DNA from: an uncultured Lachnospiraceae bacterium | Lineage (GTDB): Bacteria > Bacillota > Clostridia > Lachnospirales > Lachnospiraceae | DNA: 39,174 nt | Reading direction: 5' to 3' | Assembly (NCBI GenBank): GCA_949132985.1 | Contig: CASCGD010000015.1 | Span: 1 to 39,174 of the forward strand | Part shown: in pieces, positions 17,508 to 25,776 of the stretch | How the letters are laid out: each line of letters begins with the position of its first letter | Position numbering within the stretch: position 1 is the first letter of the stretch | Position numbers and translations under genes: made by a program | Notes under the pieces: generated by a model | Databases searched by the model: none | Told to the model about the DNA's origin: nothing | The model's input: only the letters and a program-made list of their open reading frames with translations

Positions 17508-18230
17508 TTACAGCCCAAAAAGCGCCTCCCACTCATCGTTGACAATTACGCGTTCACTCACACAATCCGTGTGCTTCAACATATGTTCCACCCTGCTCTC
17601 CAAAGCGACATCAATAAATTTTTCCACTTCAATTCCCCTCAGCTCGAAAAAGAGCATCGGATTCTCGTCAAACCGCACCCCGATCCCATAAAGCACCGCC
17701 GCAACATGCTTACACATCAGTGCCCAGTCCGGGCAGCTGCAGCTAAAGCTGATCTCCTTTGATGCGGGAAAAAGCCCGTTTTCTCCCGTAAAAAGCTCCT
17801 TGAGTTCCTCCGGGAATTTCCCCTGTAAAAGCAGCTCCAGATTTTCTATTTTCCGCTCACACCGGCTGATCAGATACTGGCAGCGCTCCTCCGAGAGCGG
17901 ACTGATTCGGATCTCAACCTTATACGGAGTTTTTCTTCTCCCCTGAACACGCGCGCTGACCTTTCCTTTTGCGATCTTCAAATCTACGACGGCCCCAGTT
18001 CGAACATAGCGCTTTCCTCTGTCCAGACGGCTCTCGTAATCTGCGTACCGCTCCAGATTACGGCACCACGTCTCTCCCCACCAGCTTTTCGCGATCTTCC
18101 TGCCCTGTATCACAATCGGTTCCATCGTCTTGCCTTTGGCTCCTGCCCGTTTTACCGTCGCACGCGCATTGCTCTGCAGCTGCTCGGTATCCGGCTGGCT
18201 GTAATAATCCGTATTCCAGTATTTGCTCAT
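17508..18230 (-). CDS. SWIM zinc-finger protein
   Basis: SWIM domains are short zinc-binding modules for DNA or protein contacts, and in Firmicutes such proteins are often encoded next to SNF2-type ATPases. The 240-residue protein has the CxC-x6-CxH pattern at residues 164-175 (CSCPDWALMCKH) and an N-terminal WWGETWCRNLERYADYESRL segment typical of these stand-alone proteins. AAGGAG precedes the ATG. It lies 135 bases downstream of the SNF2 gene on the same strand, and the two probably act together. The biological role of the pair is not established. Confidence 0.85.
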   Translation of the reverse strand: MSKYWNTDYYSQPDTEQLQSNARATVKRAGAKGKTMEPIVIQGRKIAKSWWGETWCRNLERYADYESRLDRGKRYVRTGAVVDLKIAKGKVSARVQGRRKTPYKVEIRISPLSEERCQYLISRCERKIENLELLLQGKFPEELKELFTGENGLFPASKEISFSCSCPDWALMCKHVAAVLYGIGVRFDENPMLFFELRGIEVEKFIDVALESRVEHMLKHTDCVSERVIVNDEWEALFGL

Positions 18231-18365
18231 TGACTGCTCCTTTCCCGCATATCCCGGAGGATAGCAACATACGGTATACTTAAGCCTCGCTTCTCATCCA
18301 CACCTGAACTCCGGCCCGCCGGCACACCGTCCGCACTCGTTCTTCCGGGAAATACACCTGATGCT

Positions 18366-20987
18366 TTACTCCAGGCTCATCATCGACAAAAGCTGCTCGT
18401 TACTCATCTCCGTAATCCAGTTTTCCCCGCCAGAACCGATGACATTTTCCGCCAGCTTTGTCTTTGAGGAAATCATCTCGTCAATCTTCTCCTCTATCGT
18501 CCCCTTACAGACAAATTTGTGTACCATCACGTTTTTCGTCTGACCAATGCGGTAGGCCCGGTCTGTCGCCTGGTTCTCCACCGCCGGATTCCACCAGCGA
18601 TCGAAATGTATCACATGGCTGGCGTTCGTAAGATTTAAGCCCGTACCTCCCGCCTTGACAGACAGGATCATGTACGGCACATACTTTTCTCCCTGAAAAT
18701 CCTCTACCATCTGCGCGCGCTTTTTAACGTTTGTCCCGCCATGCAGCACAAACCCCCGGGTATGAAAAATGCCCGCCAGATAATCATCCAGATAGCCTGT
18801 GATCTCTTTAAACTGAGTAAAAACCAGCACCCGCTCCCGCTTCTCGTAAATGGTCTCGCAAAGGCTTCCCAGCAGCTCAAACTTCCCGCTGTCCTTTTCG
18901 CTGAACGCCTGCTGTCCCAGATACTGATCCGGGTGATTGCAAATCTGCTTCAGCTTTATGATTGCTGCCAGCACCAGCCCCCTGCGCTCCATGCCATCCA
19001 CCTTGTCAAGCCTTTTCGCCAGATCAGCCACCTGCTTGCGGTAGAGCACCCGCTGCTTTTTGGAGATGGAAACATAATCGATCTGCTCCATTTTATCCGG
19101 CAGATCGGAAATAATGCATTTGTCTGTTTTTACTCGCCGCAGCATGAAGGGCGCAATCATATTTTTCAGCTTCGCATACCCCTCCGGATGCTGAGACAAA
19201 TGTTTGCAATACACCCGAAATTCCGACGAGCTTCCCAAAAGTCCCTTGTTCAGAAAATCAAAGAGTGACCACAGATTTGTAAGGTCATTCTCAATCGGTG
19301 TACCCGTCATGGCAATTTTCATTTTACTTTTCAGCTTTTTGATCTGCTTTGTCTGATTCGTCAACGGGTTTTTGATCGCCTGGGCCTCGTCCAGAATCAG
19401 GCAGTCCCATTCCACCGCCTCAAGCTCCTTCACCCTGGATACCATTCCATAGGTCGTGACCGTCAGAAAGGGCAGTCCCGCCGTCACCTCCTCACCCAAA
19501 GCCGACGCACCTCTCCCGTGCAGAACCCATATCGGCATCTTTGGCGCAAACCGTGATGCCTCTTTCTGCCAGTTTCCGAGCAGGGATGCCGGTACCACCA
19601 GCAATGCTCTGGCTTCCTTCTTTTTTATGCGCAGCTTCTCCAGGAACGCCAGCACCTGCACCGTTTTCCCAAGTCCCATATCATCCGCCAGACAGGCTCC
19701 GAAGCCCAGCCTGTCCATATAACTCAGCCAGTCAAAGCCTGTCTGCTGATAAGGACGCAGCTTCGCCTGAAACGTTTTTGGCAATGCCGCCTTTCGTATT
19801 GCTTTTGGCGAGCGCATATTCCGCAAAAGGCCTGACAGCCATTTCCCGTTTGTAATTACCGGGCCGACATCCGCACTTTTTTTATCCTGTTCCCCTTTCA
19901 GGCCCATGCGCAGGGCCTCCAACAGCGTCAAATCGCCCTCATACTGATCCATCTCTTCTAAAAGCTGCCGGAGCTTCTTATGGTTTACCTCCACCCATTT
20001 ACCCTTGAGGAACGCCAGTCCTTCCGTCTGGGAAAGCAGTGCCTGTATCTCCTCCGGCGATAACGCGATACCGTCAACCGTCAGCTTCGGGCACATGGAA
20101 AGAATCGCATCCATGCCCACATAGCTCGGTTTGTCCTCCCCTAAATTGACTGTTACGCTGATATCGTATGTATGCTTCCTCCACCAGTTTGGAATACGGC
20201 AGACGATCCCCGTCTGTTCAATCTTCGGTATATCCCGCAAAATCTGATAAGCCTCCTGCGCAGTCAGCCGCAGGGGATGGAACATTTCTCCGCTCTCCAC
20301 AAAGCCGCCAATCAGCTCCGACACCTCTGCCACCCGGTTTAAGCAGGACAAAAGCTCCATCAGCTTCTCCCTGTCCTGTTTATACTCTGTCAGCGCATAT
20401 TGCAGCGGAACATGCCGGACTTTTTCATTCTCGTCCTTTGTCGCGTAGGTAGCAAGAAAAGCAAAGGGATAATGCTCTCCTTTGCTCTCCACCAAATGAA
20501 AAAATATACGCTCCGGAACCTTCAAATGCTGGCTGTTCTCCGCCAGATACATCGCAACCGTACCGTCAAAACGCTCTATTTCATCCGAAAAAATGCGATT
20601 TAAGCGCTCAAATATCCGTGCAATCCACTCTCCCGTCACATGCTCCGAGCCGAGTGTAAAGGGAACACACTCCAGAAGCCGTTCCGTCAGATTCTGATCC
20701 GCCGTAATCTTTGCCAGCCCTCTGGTCAGCTCAATATCCGGCTGGTCTGTCAGCACACGAAAAAAAGCGTCCGAAAGCTGATGTAAAAAACCACCTGCCT
20801 GATCAAACTCCGTTGGACGCTCCACAAACCCTAACTGATATAACGCGGCAAACCGGTCTTCCTCAAACCGCTGCTTCCAGAGAAGCGTCGGCTCTAAGAG
20901 CCCCTCTCCCGCCTCATCAATACAAAACCCGTCTGCGGTGAACAGGAAACGAACCTGCCCACCCGACCCATCGCCTGATTTATCCAT
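18366..20987 (-). CDS. SNF2-family DEAD/DEAH helicase-like ATPase
   Basis: SNF2 proteins use ATP to move along double-stranded DNA and displace or remodel bound proteins. In this 873-residue protein the ATPase core occupies about residues 405-870: Walker A DDMGLGKT (435-442), DEAQ box (533-536), MTGTPIEN motif III, and the C-terminal GGTGLNL and TDRAYRIGQT motifs. The N-terminal 400 residues are the bacterial SNF2-associated region. The start follows GGAAGG. It pairs with the SWIM gene downstream. No restriction, methylase or other defence genes sit beside it. Confidence 0.92.
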   Translation of the reverse strand: MDKSGDGSGGQVRFLFTADGFCIDEAGEGLLEPTLLWKQRFEEDRFAALYQLGFVERPTEFDQAGGFLHQLSDAFFRVLTDQPDIELTRGLAKITADQNLTERLLECVPFTLGSEHVTGEWIARIFERLNRIFSDEIERFDGTVAMYLAENSQHLKVPERIFFHLVESKGEHYPFAFLATYATKDENEKVRHVPLQYALTEYKQDREKLMELLSCLNRVAEVSELIGGFVESGEMFHPLRLTAQEAYQILRDIPKIEQTGIVCRIPNWWRKHTYDISVTVNLGEDKPSYVGMDAILSMCPKLTVDGIALSPEEIQALLSQTEGLAFLKGKWVEVNHKKLRQLLEEMDQYEGDLTLLEALRMGLKGEQDKKSADVGPVITNGKWLSGLLRNMRSPKAIRKAALPKTFQAKLRPYQQTGFDWLSYMDRLGFGACLADDMGLGKTVQVLAFLEKLRIKKKEARALLVVPASLLGNWQKEASRFAPKMPIWVLHGRGASALGEEVTAGLPFLTVTTYGMVSRVKELEAVEWDCLILDEAQAIKNPLTNQTKQIKKLKSKMKIAMTGTPIENDLTNLWSLFDFLNKGLLGSSSEFRVYCKHLSQHPEGYAKLKNMIAPFMLRRVKTDKCIISDLPDKMEQIDYVSISKKQRVLYRKQVADLAKRLDKVDGMERRGLVLAAIIKLKQICNHPDQYLGQQAFSEKDSGKFELLGSLCETIYEKRERVLVFTQFKEITGYLDDYLAGIFHTRGFVLHGGTNVKKRAQMVEDFQGEKYVPYMILSVKAGGTGLNLTNASHVIHFDRWWNPAVENQATDRAYRIGQTKNVMVHKFVCKGTIEEKIDEMISSKTKLAENVIGSGGENWITEMSNEQLLSMMSLE

Positions 20988-21511
20988 TGTCTGACCCTTC
21001 CTTTATCCTATGTCCTACCCACTCATCATATAGGAATCCTATGCCCCATCCATTTTCTCATGCTCTCATACCTGCAAATCACTCACTTCTCAGATCTATG
21101 TATCCGGTTGAAACACATCCGGGTAACAGGAGCTTCCTTCATAGCCGCACATACCCGTCCGCGAAGAATTGCATACCGGAAGACAATACGGTTCGTCATC
21201 TCCCTTTTCCAGACAGGTATCGCAGCGGAACAAATCTTCCTCGTGAAAGTCTTCCTGATTGTTTTGCCATTTTCCTGTCCTTTCCGGAAAAAACCACGCC
21301 GCGGCTTCGCTTTTCCGGGTTTTATAAGATCACTGTAAAGCATTTCGCCGATGATTGCAAGGAGGGGCTTAAAATTTCCATATCCATGTTGCAGTTCGTG
21401 TTACTGTTCACTCCGAACCAGTAATGGGCAGTCCCTGCATGAAAGTTCGCTTCGCGAAACCACAGCTGCAAGCTGAATCATGTTTTCCTGCTGCTGACGC
21501 AACTAACTTTG
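20988..21511. other. Intergenic region with a repeat and a gene remnant
   Basis: The 524 bases hold no intact gene that I can support. They contain a frameshifted cysteine-rich reading frame (21096-21343, listed separately), an imperfect hairpin TTACTGTTC...GAACCAGTAA at 21401-21424, and the dispersed CATGAAAGTTCGCTTCGCGAA word at 21438-21458 that also occurs at 17392-17412. Confidence 0.5.
21096..21343 (-). pseudogene. Frameshifted small cysteine-rich reading frame
   Basis: From the ATG at 21343 the frame reads MLYSDLIKPGKAKPRRGFF. At a run of six T on the minus strand a one-base insertion would join it to a second frame, PERTGKWQNNQEDFHEED followed by FRCDTC, YCLPVC, GMCGYEG and SSCYPD, ending at TAG (21096-21098). 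The joined product would be about 82 residues with seven cysteines, some in CxxC pairs, which looks protein-like rather than random. There is no ribosome binding site before the ATG. It could be a decayed small gene or part of a dispersed element. No function can be assigned. Confidence 0.35.
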
Positions 21512-23209
21512 CTATATCTGCGCAAACTTCACCCGGCACACCTTTTTGCAGAAACAGAACCCATACTTATAAATGATCTGATAGCCCTCGTCGAGCAGCT
21601 CTGCCGCGTAATCGCATTCCTCAATCTGCGCAAGCGCCTCGTCACACAGCTTATCCATCTGCCCGTATTTCTTCGCGCACTTGATCTCAATGATCATCGC
21701 AGGCATACGCGGGTTATGCGGCTCCAAAAGCAAATCCGGCCTGCCGTTTCCCTGCTCCCGGTTCGAATTGATGCGGTAGCCCCCGATCCCGCCGAGAATA
21801 CCGAGCAGATAGCCGTGATAGAACATCTCCGCACTGTCAAAATAACTGATGCTGCCCAAAAGCTGATCATTGATAAAATCCTCAATCTTTTCACAGTCAC
21901 CCGTCCGCATCCCCTCGTAAAACGGTGTATAATCGCAGTCCTTCCCACGCTCCTCGAACCACTCCCGGATTGTATTGCGGTAAATATAGCGAATTTCAAT
22001 GTTTGGCAGGGCAAGCGTTAAATATGTCGTATCCTCCACATACCTGCGCGACACCACATTCAGATAGCCCGTAAAAAACAGGAAATTCCACAGATTATCC
22101 TGACTTTTATGAATCTCCCCGTACGTAATTTCCTCATGCACTGGCTTTTCCACCGTGCCGCCCGCAATCAGATTCTCAATTTCGCTCTTTACGGCATCAT
22201 CCGCGCGGTCGATCAGCTCCCGCACAATGCTGTTGGACGAGGTGTTTGACCAGTAAGGCTTTGGGAACTCCGTGTTCTGATCCAGAATATCGCTGGCATA
22301 GCAGATCACGCTCCACGGATTATACACCTTTGTCTTTCCGAACAGATACCCATCGTACCACTCCCTGACTTCTTCCTCCCGCTCCCCGATCCCATAGTGA
22401 TCGAGCAGCGCTTTCACCTCTTCCTGTGTAAAGCCAAAATACTCCGCGTACCCTTCATCCAGGATCGATATGATCCGCAGATTATTTAACCCCGTAAAAA
22501 TGCTCTCCCTGCTGATCCGCAGACACCCTGTAATAACCGCAAGCTCCAGATTCGCGTTCGTCTTTAACGCGGACTCAAACAGCGAACGGATAAAATCGAT
22601 CATTTCCTCATAAAAACCCCGGAACCAGGAATTCTCTAACGGCACGTCATATTCGTCAATCAAAATAATCACATTTTTTTCGTGATAATTTTTCAGACAT
22701 TCCGACAAAAAAGCAAGCGAGGTAGCGTAACTCTTCTGCTCCGCGCGCCGCCCCATTAACTGCCTGAACTTTTCCCTGTCATCCTCTGAAATACAATCTG
22801 ATTCCAGCACATAGGCGTGTCTGGCGAATTCTCCCGCAATCGCCTCCTGCAGGCAGAAATACGCCGTGTCAAAATCCGGCTGCTTCGCCGACTTCAGCGA
22901 CAAAGAAATGACCGGATATCGGCCCATATGACCCGTATACCGCTCTCCCGCTTCCACAATCCCTGTTCCGTTAAAATAGCGGCTGTTGTCAACAACCGCT
23001 CCATTCCGATCAATCTCTTTCTCAAAAAACGTGCGCAGCATCTGGAGCGTCAGCGTCTTTCCAAACCGGCGCGGCCTTGTAAAAAGATTGACCTTTGCAT
23101 CGGTGTTTAAAAGATCCCGGATGATCAGCGTTTTATCGACATAATAATAATTTTTGTCGATCATTTCCTTGTAAAATTCGATTCCGATCGGTAAACGGCG
23201 TCTTGGCAT
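21512..23209 (-). CDS. AAA-ATPase-like protein with PD-(D/E)XK nuclease domain
   Basis: The 565-residue protein matches the AAA-ATPase_like/PDDEXK_9 architecture found in many copies in gut anaerobes. The N-terminal part starts LPIGIEFYKEMIDKNYYYVDKT and carries a Walker A-like RPRRFGKT (about residues 45-52) and Walker B ILIDEYD (about 182-188). The C-terminal part has a nuclease-like GRPDLLLE...IIEIKCAKK signature near residues 505-530. The cellular role is not established; association with mobile or variable regions has led to suggestions of nuclease activity. The ribosome binding site is weak. It is independent of its neighbours. Confidence 0.85.
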   Translation of the reverse strand: MPRRRLPIGIEFYKEMIDKNYYYVDKTLIIRDLLNTDAKVNLFTRPRRFGKTLTLQMLRTFFEKEIDRNGAVVDNSRYFNGTGIVEAGERYTGHMGRYPVISLSLKSAKQPDFDTAYFCLQEAIAGEFARHAYVLESDCISEDDREKFRQLMGRRAEQKSYATSLAFLSECLKNYHEKNVIILIDEYDVPLENSWFRGFYEEMIDFIRSLFESALKTNANLELAVITGCLRISRESIFTGLNNLRIISILDEGYAEYFGFTQEEVKALLDHYGIGEREEEVREWYDGYLFGKTKVYNPWSVICYASDILDQNTEFPKPYWSNTSSNSIVRELIDRADDAVKSEIENLIAGGTVEKPVHEEITYGEIHKSQDNLWNFLFFTGYLNVVSRRYVEDTTYLTLALPNIEIRYIYRNTIREWFEERGKDCDYTPFYEGMRTGDCEKIEDFINDQLLGSISYFDSAEMFYHGYLLGILGGIGGYRINSNREQGNGRPDLLLEPHNPRMPAMIIEIKCAKKYGQMDKLCDEALAQIEECDYAAELLDEGYQIIYKYGFCFCKKVCRVKFAQI

Positions 23210-23282
23210 GGATGCGACCTGCTTTCGTGGTGGGGGTGTTAGGGTTATAGTAAACTATTTGGGTGGGGATTGCAAGGAAAAT

Positions 23283-24404
23283 TTACACATCCCGCAGCCA
23301 CTCCATAAACGCATCCTTATTTTCCACCGGCGTTGTCGTGGGTCTGCCAAGGTCCGCCCGCGCGCCAATCGCCGCTTTTGCTTCGATGAACGTAAGCCCT
23401 GGCTCCTTTTTTGCAAGCTCCAGCGCCCGCAGAAGCTCCCGCTCCTCCGACGCGCCGTAAACGTGCGCATAGCCGCACCCCTCTGCGATCTTTTTCAAAT
23501 CCACGCCCCTTATCGCTGTCGGCATCCCGCCCACCGACTCGTGCGCTCCATTGTTCACGACTACATGCACGAGGTTTTCCGGCGCCGTCTGCCCGATCAC
23601 CGCCATCGCGCCCATATGCATGAGCACGGCCCCATCCCCGTCCATGCACCAGACCTTTTTCCCCGGACAGTGCAGCGCTATGCCAAGAGCGATCGACGAA
23701 CTGTGCCCCATAGAGCCTACCGTAAGGAAATCGCGTCCATGACCCTGCCCGTTTTCCACGCGAATCTCAAAAAGCTCCCGGCTTGCCTTCCCCGTCGTGG
23801 AGACAACCGGATCGTCGCCTGACACCTGCGCTACCGCCCGGATGATCTGCTCGCGCCGCATCCGGTAAGGGTTTTCGTATACGGCTTTCCCTTCATATTC
23901 CAGCGCGCCTTTACGCACGACAAGCGCCACGCTCCTGCCCTTTTGAAGCAGAAGGGCAAACTCCTTCATCTTAGCGCGCATCTCTCCCTCAGAGGTCTCC
24001 TTTCCTACCACGAAATGATCAATGCCCATATCCGAGAGAAGCCTCAACGTAATCTCCCCCTGACAAACATGCTGCGGCTCGTCATGCACCCCCGGCTCCC
24101 CACGCCAGCCGACAATAAAAATGCACGGGATAGCATAAACCTTCCCGTGCAGAAGGGACGCGACAGGATTAACGACATTTCCCTCCCCGCTGTTCTGCAT
24201 ATAAACAACGGGTACGTTCCCGGTTGCAAGGTGATACCCTGCCGCAATGGCAGTCGCATTTCCTTCGTTTGCGGCAATCAGATGATGCCTCGGGTCAGTC
24301 CCGTACATATCCATCAGATAATCACACAGTCCCTTCAGCTGAGAATCCGGAACCCCGGTAAAAAAATCTGTGCCCAATATATCAATCAGATGTTCAACCT
24401 TCAT
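23283..24404 (-). CDS. Phosphonopyruvate decarboxylase
   Basis: This thiamine-diphosphate enzyme converts phosphonopyruvate to phosphonoacetaldehyde and CO2, pulling the unfavourable PEP mutase reaction forward. The 373-residue protein has the N-terminal TGVPDSQLKGLCDYL and ANEGNATAIAAGYHLATG segments with the activating glutamate (about E47), YMQNSGEGNVVNP, and the TPP-binding block GDG (about 256-258) to VNN (about 283-285) with GAHESVGGMPT. The ATG at 24404 lies four bases after the mutase stop, and its GAGGAG site is inside the last codons of the mutase gene, so the two are coupled. An in-frame TTG at 24422 overlaps this site and is not used. Equivalent to Ppd/AepY. Confidence 0.93.
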   Translation of the reverse strand: MKVEHLIDILGTDFFTGVPDSQLKGLCDYLMDMYGTDPRHHLIAANEGNATAIAAGYHLATGNVPVVYMQNSGEGNVVNPVASLLHGKVYAIPCIFIVGWRGEPGVHDEPQHVCQGEITLRLLSDMGIDHFVVGKETSEGEMRAKMKEFALLLQKGRSVALVVRKGALEYEGKAVYENPYRMRREQIIRAVAQVSGDDPVVSTTGKASRELFEIRVENGQGHGRDFLTVGSMGHSSSIALGIALHCPGKKVWCMDGDGAVLMHMGAMAVIGQTAPENLVHVVVNNGAHESVGGMPTAIRGVDLKKIAEGCGYAHVYGASEERELLRALELAKKEPGLTFIEAKAAIGARADLGRPTTTPVENKDAFMEWLRDV

Positions 24405-24408
24405 ATAT

Positions 24409-25704
24409 TTAAAGCTCCTCAATCAAAGAAATAATATGTTTAATCGGCATCAGCCTCGCGTCAACCTCCTCGGCACGGTGATATTTCAAAATATCCTTTG
24501 CCGTCTGCTCCATCGCCGGGAAAGCGCTGCGTGTGAGCTGGTTCGCATAAATCACAACGTTCACCCCGTGCTTCGCCAACTCCGATTCCTTCACGGAATG
24601 AAAGGACGTCGGCACGACGACGATCGGTGTCTCTTTGTCCTCCTTACGGAAAAGATCACAAAATCTCAGAATCTCATCCGGCTCCTTTCTGCGGCTGTGG
24701 ATCATGACTCCGTCCGCCCCTGCAGACACATACGCCCGCGCCCGCTTTAAGGCATCCTCCATGCCCTGATCTAAAATCAGGCTCTCAATCCTGGCAATAA
24801 TCATGAACTCATCGGTCAGCTGAACCGCTTTTCCCGCCGTAATTTTTTCACAAAAATGTTCGATCGTGTCCTGCGTCTGCACAACCTCGGTTCCAAACAG
24901 CGAATTTTTCTTTAAGCCGGTTTTGTCCTCAATAATAATCGCAGAGACACCCATGCGCTCCAGGGAACGCACGGTATAGACGAAATGCTCCGTCAGCCCT
25001 CCGGTATCTCCGTCAAAAATAATCGGCTTTGTCGTGACTTCCATCACATCGTCGATCGTACGGAAGCGCGAAGTGATGTCCACCAACTCAATGTCTGGTT
25101 TCCCCTTTGCCGTAGAGTCACACAGAGAGCTGACCCACATTGCATCAAACTGATCCAGCCCGCTGCCATCTGCCACTATCGTCTTTTCCGCAATCAGTCC
25201 GGTGAGCCCACTGTGAACCTCAAGTGCCTTTACAATCGGCCGCAAATGGATGAGCTGCTTTAGCTTCCCGCGCCTGTATTCCGGCATCCCCAACTTTTCT
25301 TTCATCCGCCGGTCCATACGGCTGACATCCGCACTGTATGTATAGGGCACGTCAATGATTTGTCCGCCGTATTCCCGCAGAAGTCCCTCCACGTTGTCCC
25401 GAATGGCCCGCATCGGTCCCTCCAGCCAGTTGTCTCCATGAATCACGAAGTCGGGTCGAAGCTCCCGGATGATCTCATCATACATGACCTCCTTCTGAAC
25501 AACGACCCTTGCCACTCCTTCCAATGCCTCAATCATTGCAAAGCGCTCCTGGAAACTTACACACGGGAAACGGTTAAAGCGTACCATCGCCTCATCGCTC
25601 TGCACGCCGACAATCAGCTCGCCGTAGCGCTGCGCCTCCCGGATAATGTTCCTGTGCCCCTCGTGTATCACATCTGTGCAAAAACAAGTATATACTGTCT
25701 TCAT
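24409..25704 (-). CDS. Cytidylyltransferase-PEP mutase fusion (Fom1-type)
   Basis: PEP mutase rearranges phosphoenolpyruvate to phosphonopyruvate, the entry step to nearly all phosphonates. Residues about 1-135 form a nucleotidyltransferase domain (TCFCTDVIHEGHRNII, HxGH at 14-17). Residues about 145-431 are the mutase, with DGDTGG at 231-236 and the diagnostic EDKTGLKKNS (259-268), which separates it from isocitrate-lyase relatives. The 431-residue length and domain order match Fom1 of fosfomycin biosynthesis, whose first domain is known to cytidylylate 2-hydroxyethylphosphonate. By analogy this protein may both start the pathway and activate its product with CTP. GGGAGG precedes the ATG. 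Confidence 0.93.
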   Translation of the reverse strand: MKTVYTCFCTDVIHEGHRNIIREAQRYGELIVGVQSDEAMVRFNRFPCVSFQERFAMIEALEGVARVVVQKEVMYDEIIRELRPDFVIHGDNWLEGPMRAIRDNVEGLLREYGGQIIDVPYTYSADVSRMDRRMKEKLGMPEYRRGKLKQLIHLRPIVKALEVHSGLTGLIAEKTIVADGSGLDQFDAMWVSSLCDSTAKGKPDIELVDITSRFRTIDDVMEVTTKPIIFDGDTGGLTEHFVYTVRSLERMGVSAIIIEDKTGLKKNSLFGTEVVQTQDTIEHFCEKITAGKAVQLTDEFMIIARIESLILDQGMEDALKRARAYVSAGADGVMIHSRRKEPDEILRFCDLFRKEDKETPIVVVPTSFHSVKESELAKHGVNVVIYANQLTRSAFPAMEQTAKDILKYHRAEEVDARLMPIKHIISLIEEL

Positions 25705-25776
25705 GCCGTTTTAACCTCCCATCCTGCAACGCGCATCCCTTACAGCATCCATGCGGACCTGCTTATCCGGCCCTTT

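Noticed and set aside
20987-21424. A 145-codon plus-strand frame between the SNF2 and AAA-ATPase genes
   Set aside because: The composition is not protein-like, there is no ribosome binding site, and it overlaps repeats; the minus-strand cysteine-rich frame is the better reading.
17508-23209. An anti-phage defence island (SNF2, SWIM, AAA-ATPase with nuclease)
   Set aside because: SNF2/SWIM pairs are common single chromosomal genes in Clostridia, and no methylase, restriction, toxin or other partner gene accompanies them, so the evidence is too thin.
23208-23822. A 204-codon plus-strand frame
   Set aside because: It is antisense to the clear phosphonopyruvate decarboxylase and is a by-product of GC-rich codon usage.
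24409-25704. Isocitrate or methylisocitrate lyase instead of PEP mutase
   Set aside because: The EDKTGLKKNS motif and the adjacent phosphonopyruvate decarboxylase are specific for PEP mutase.
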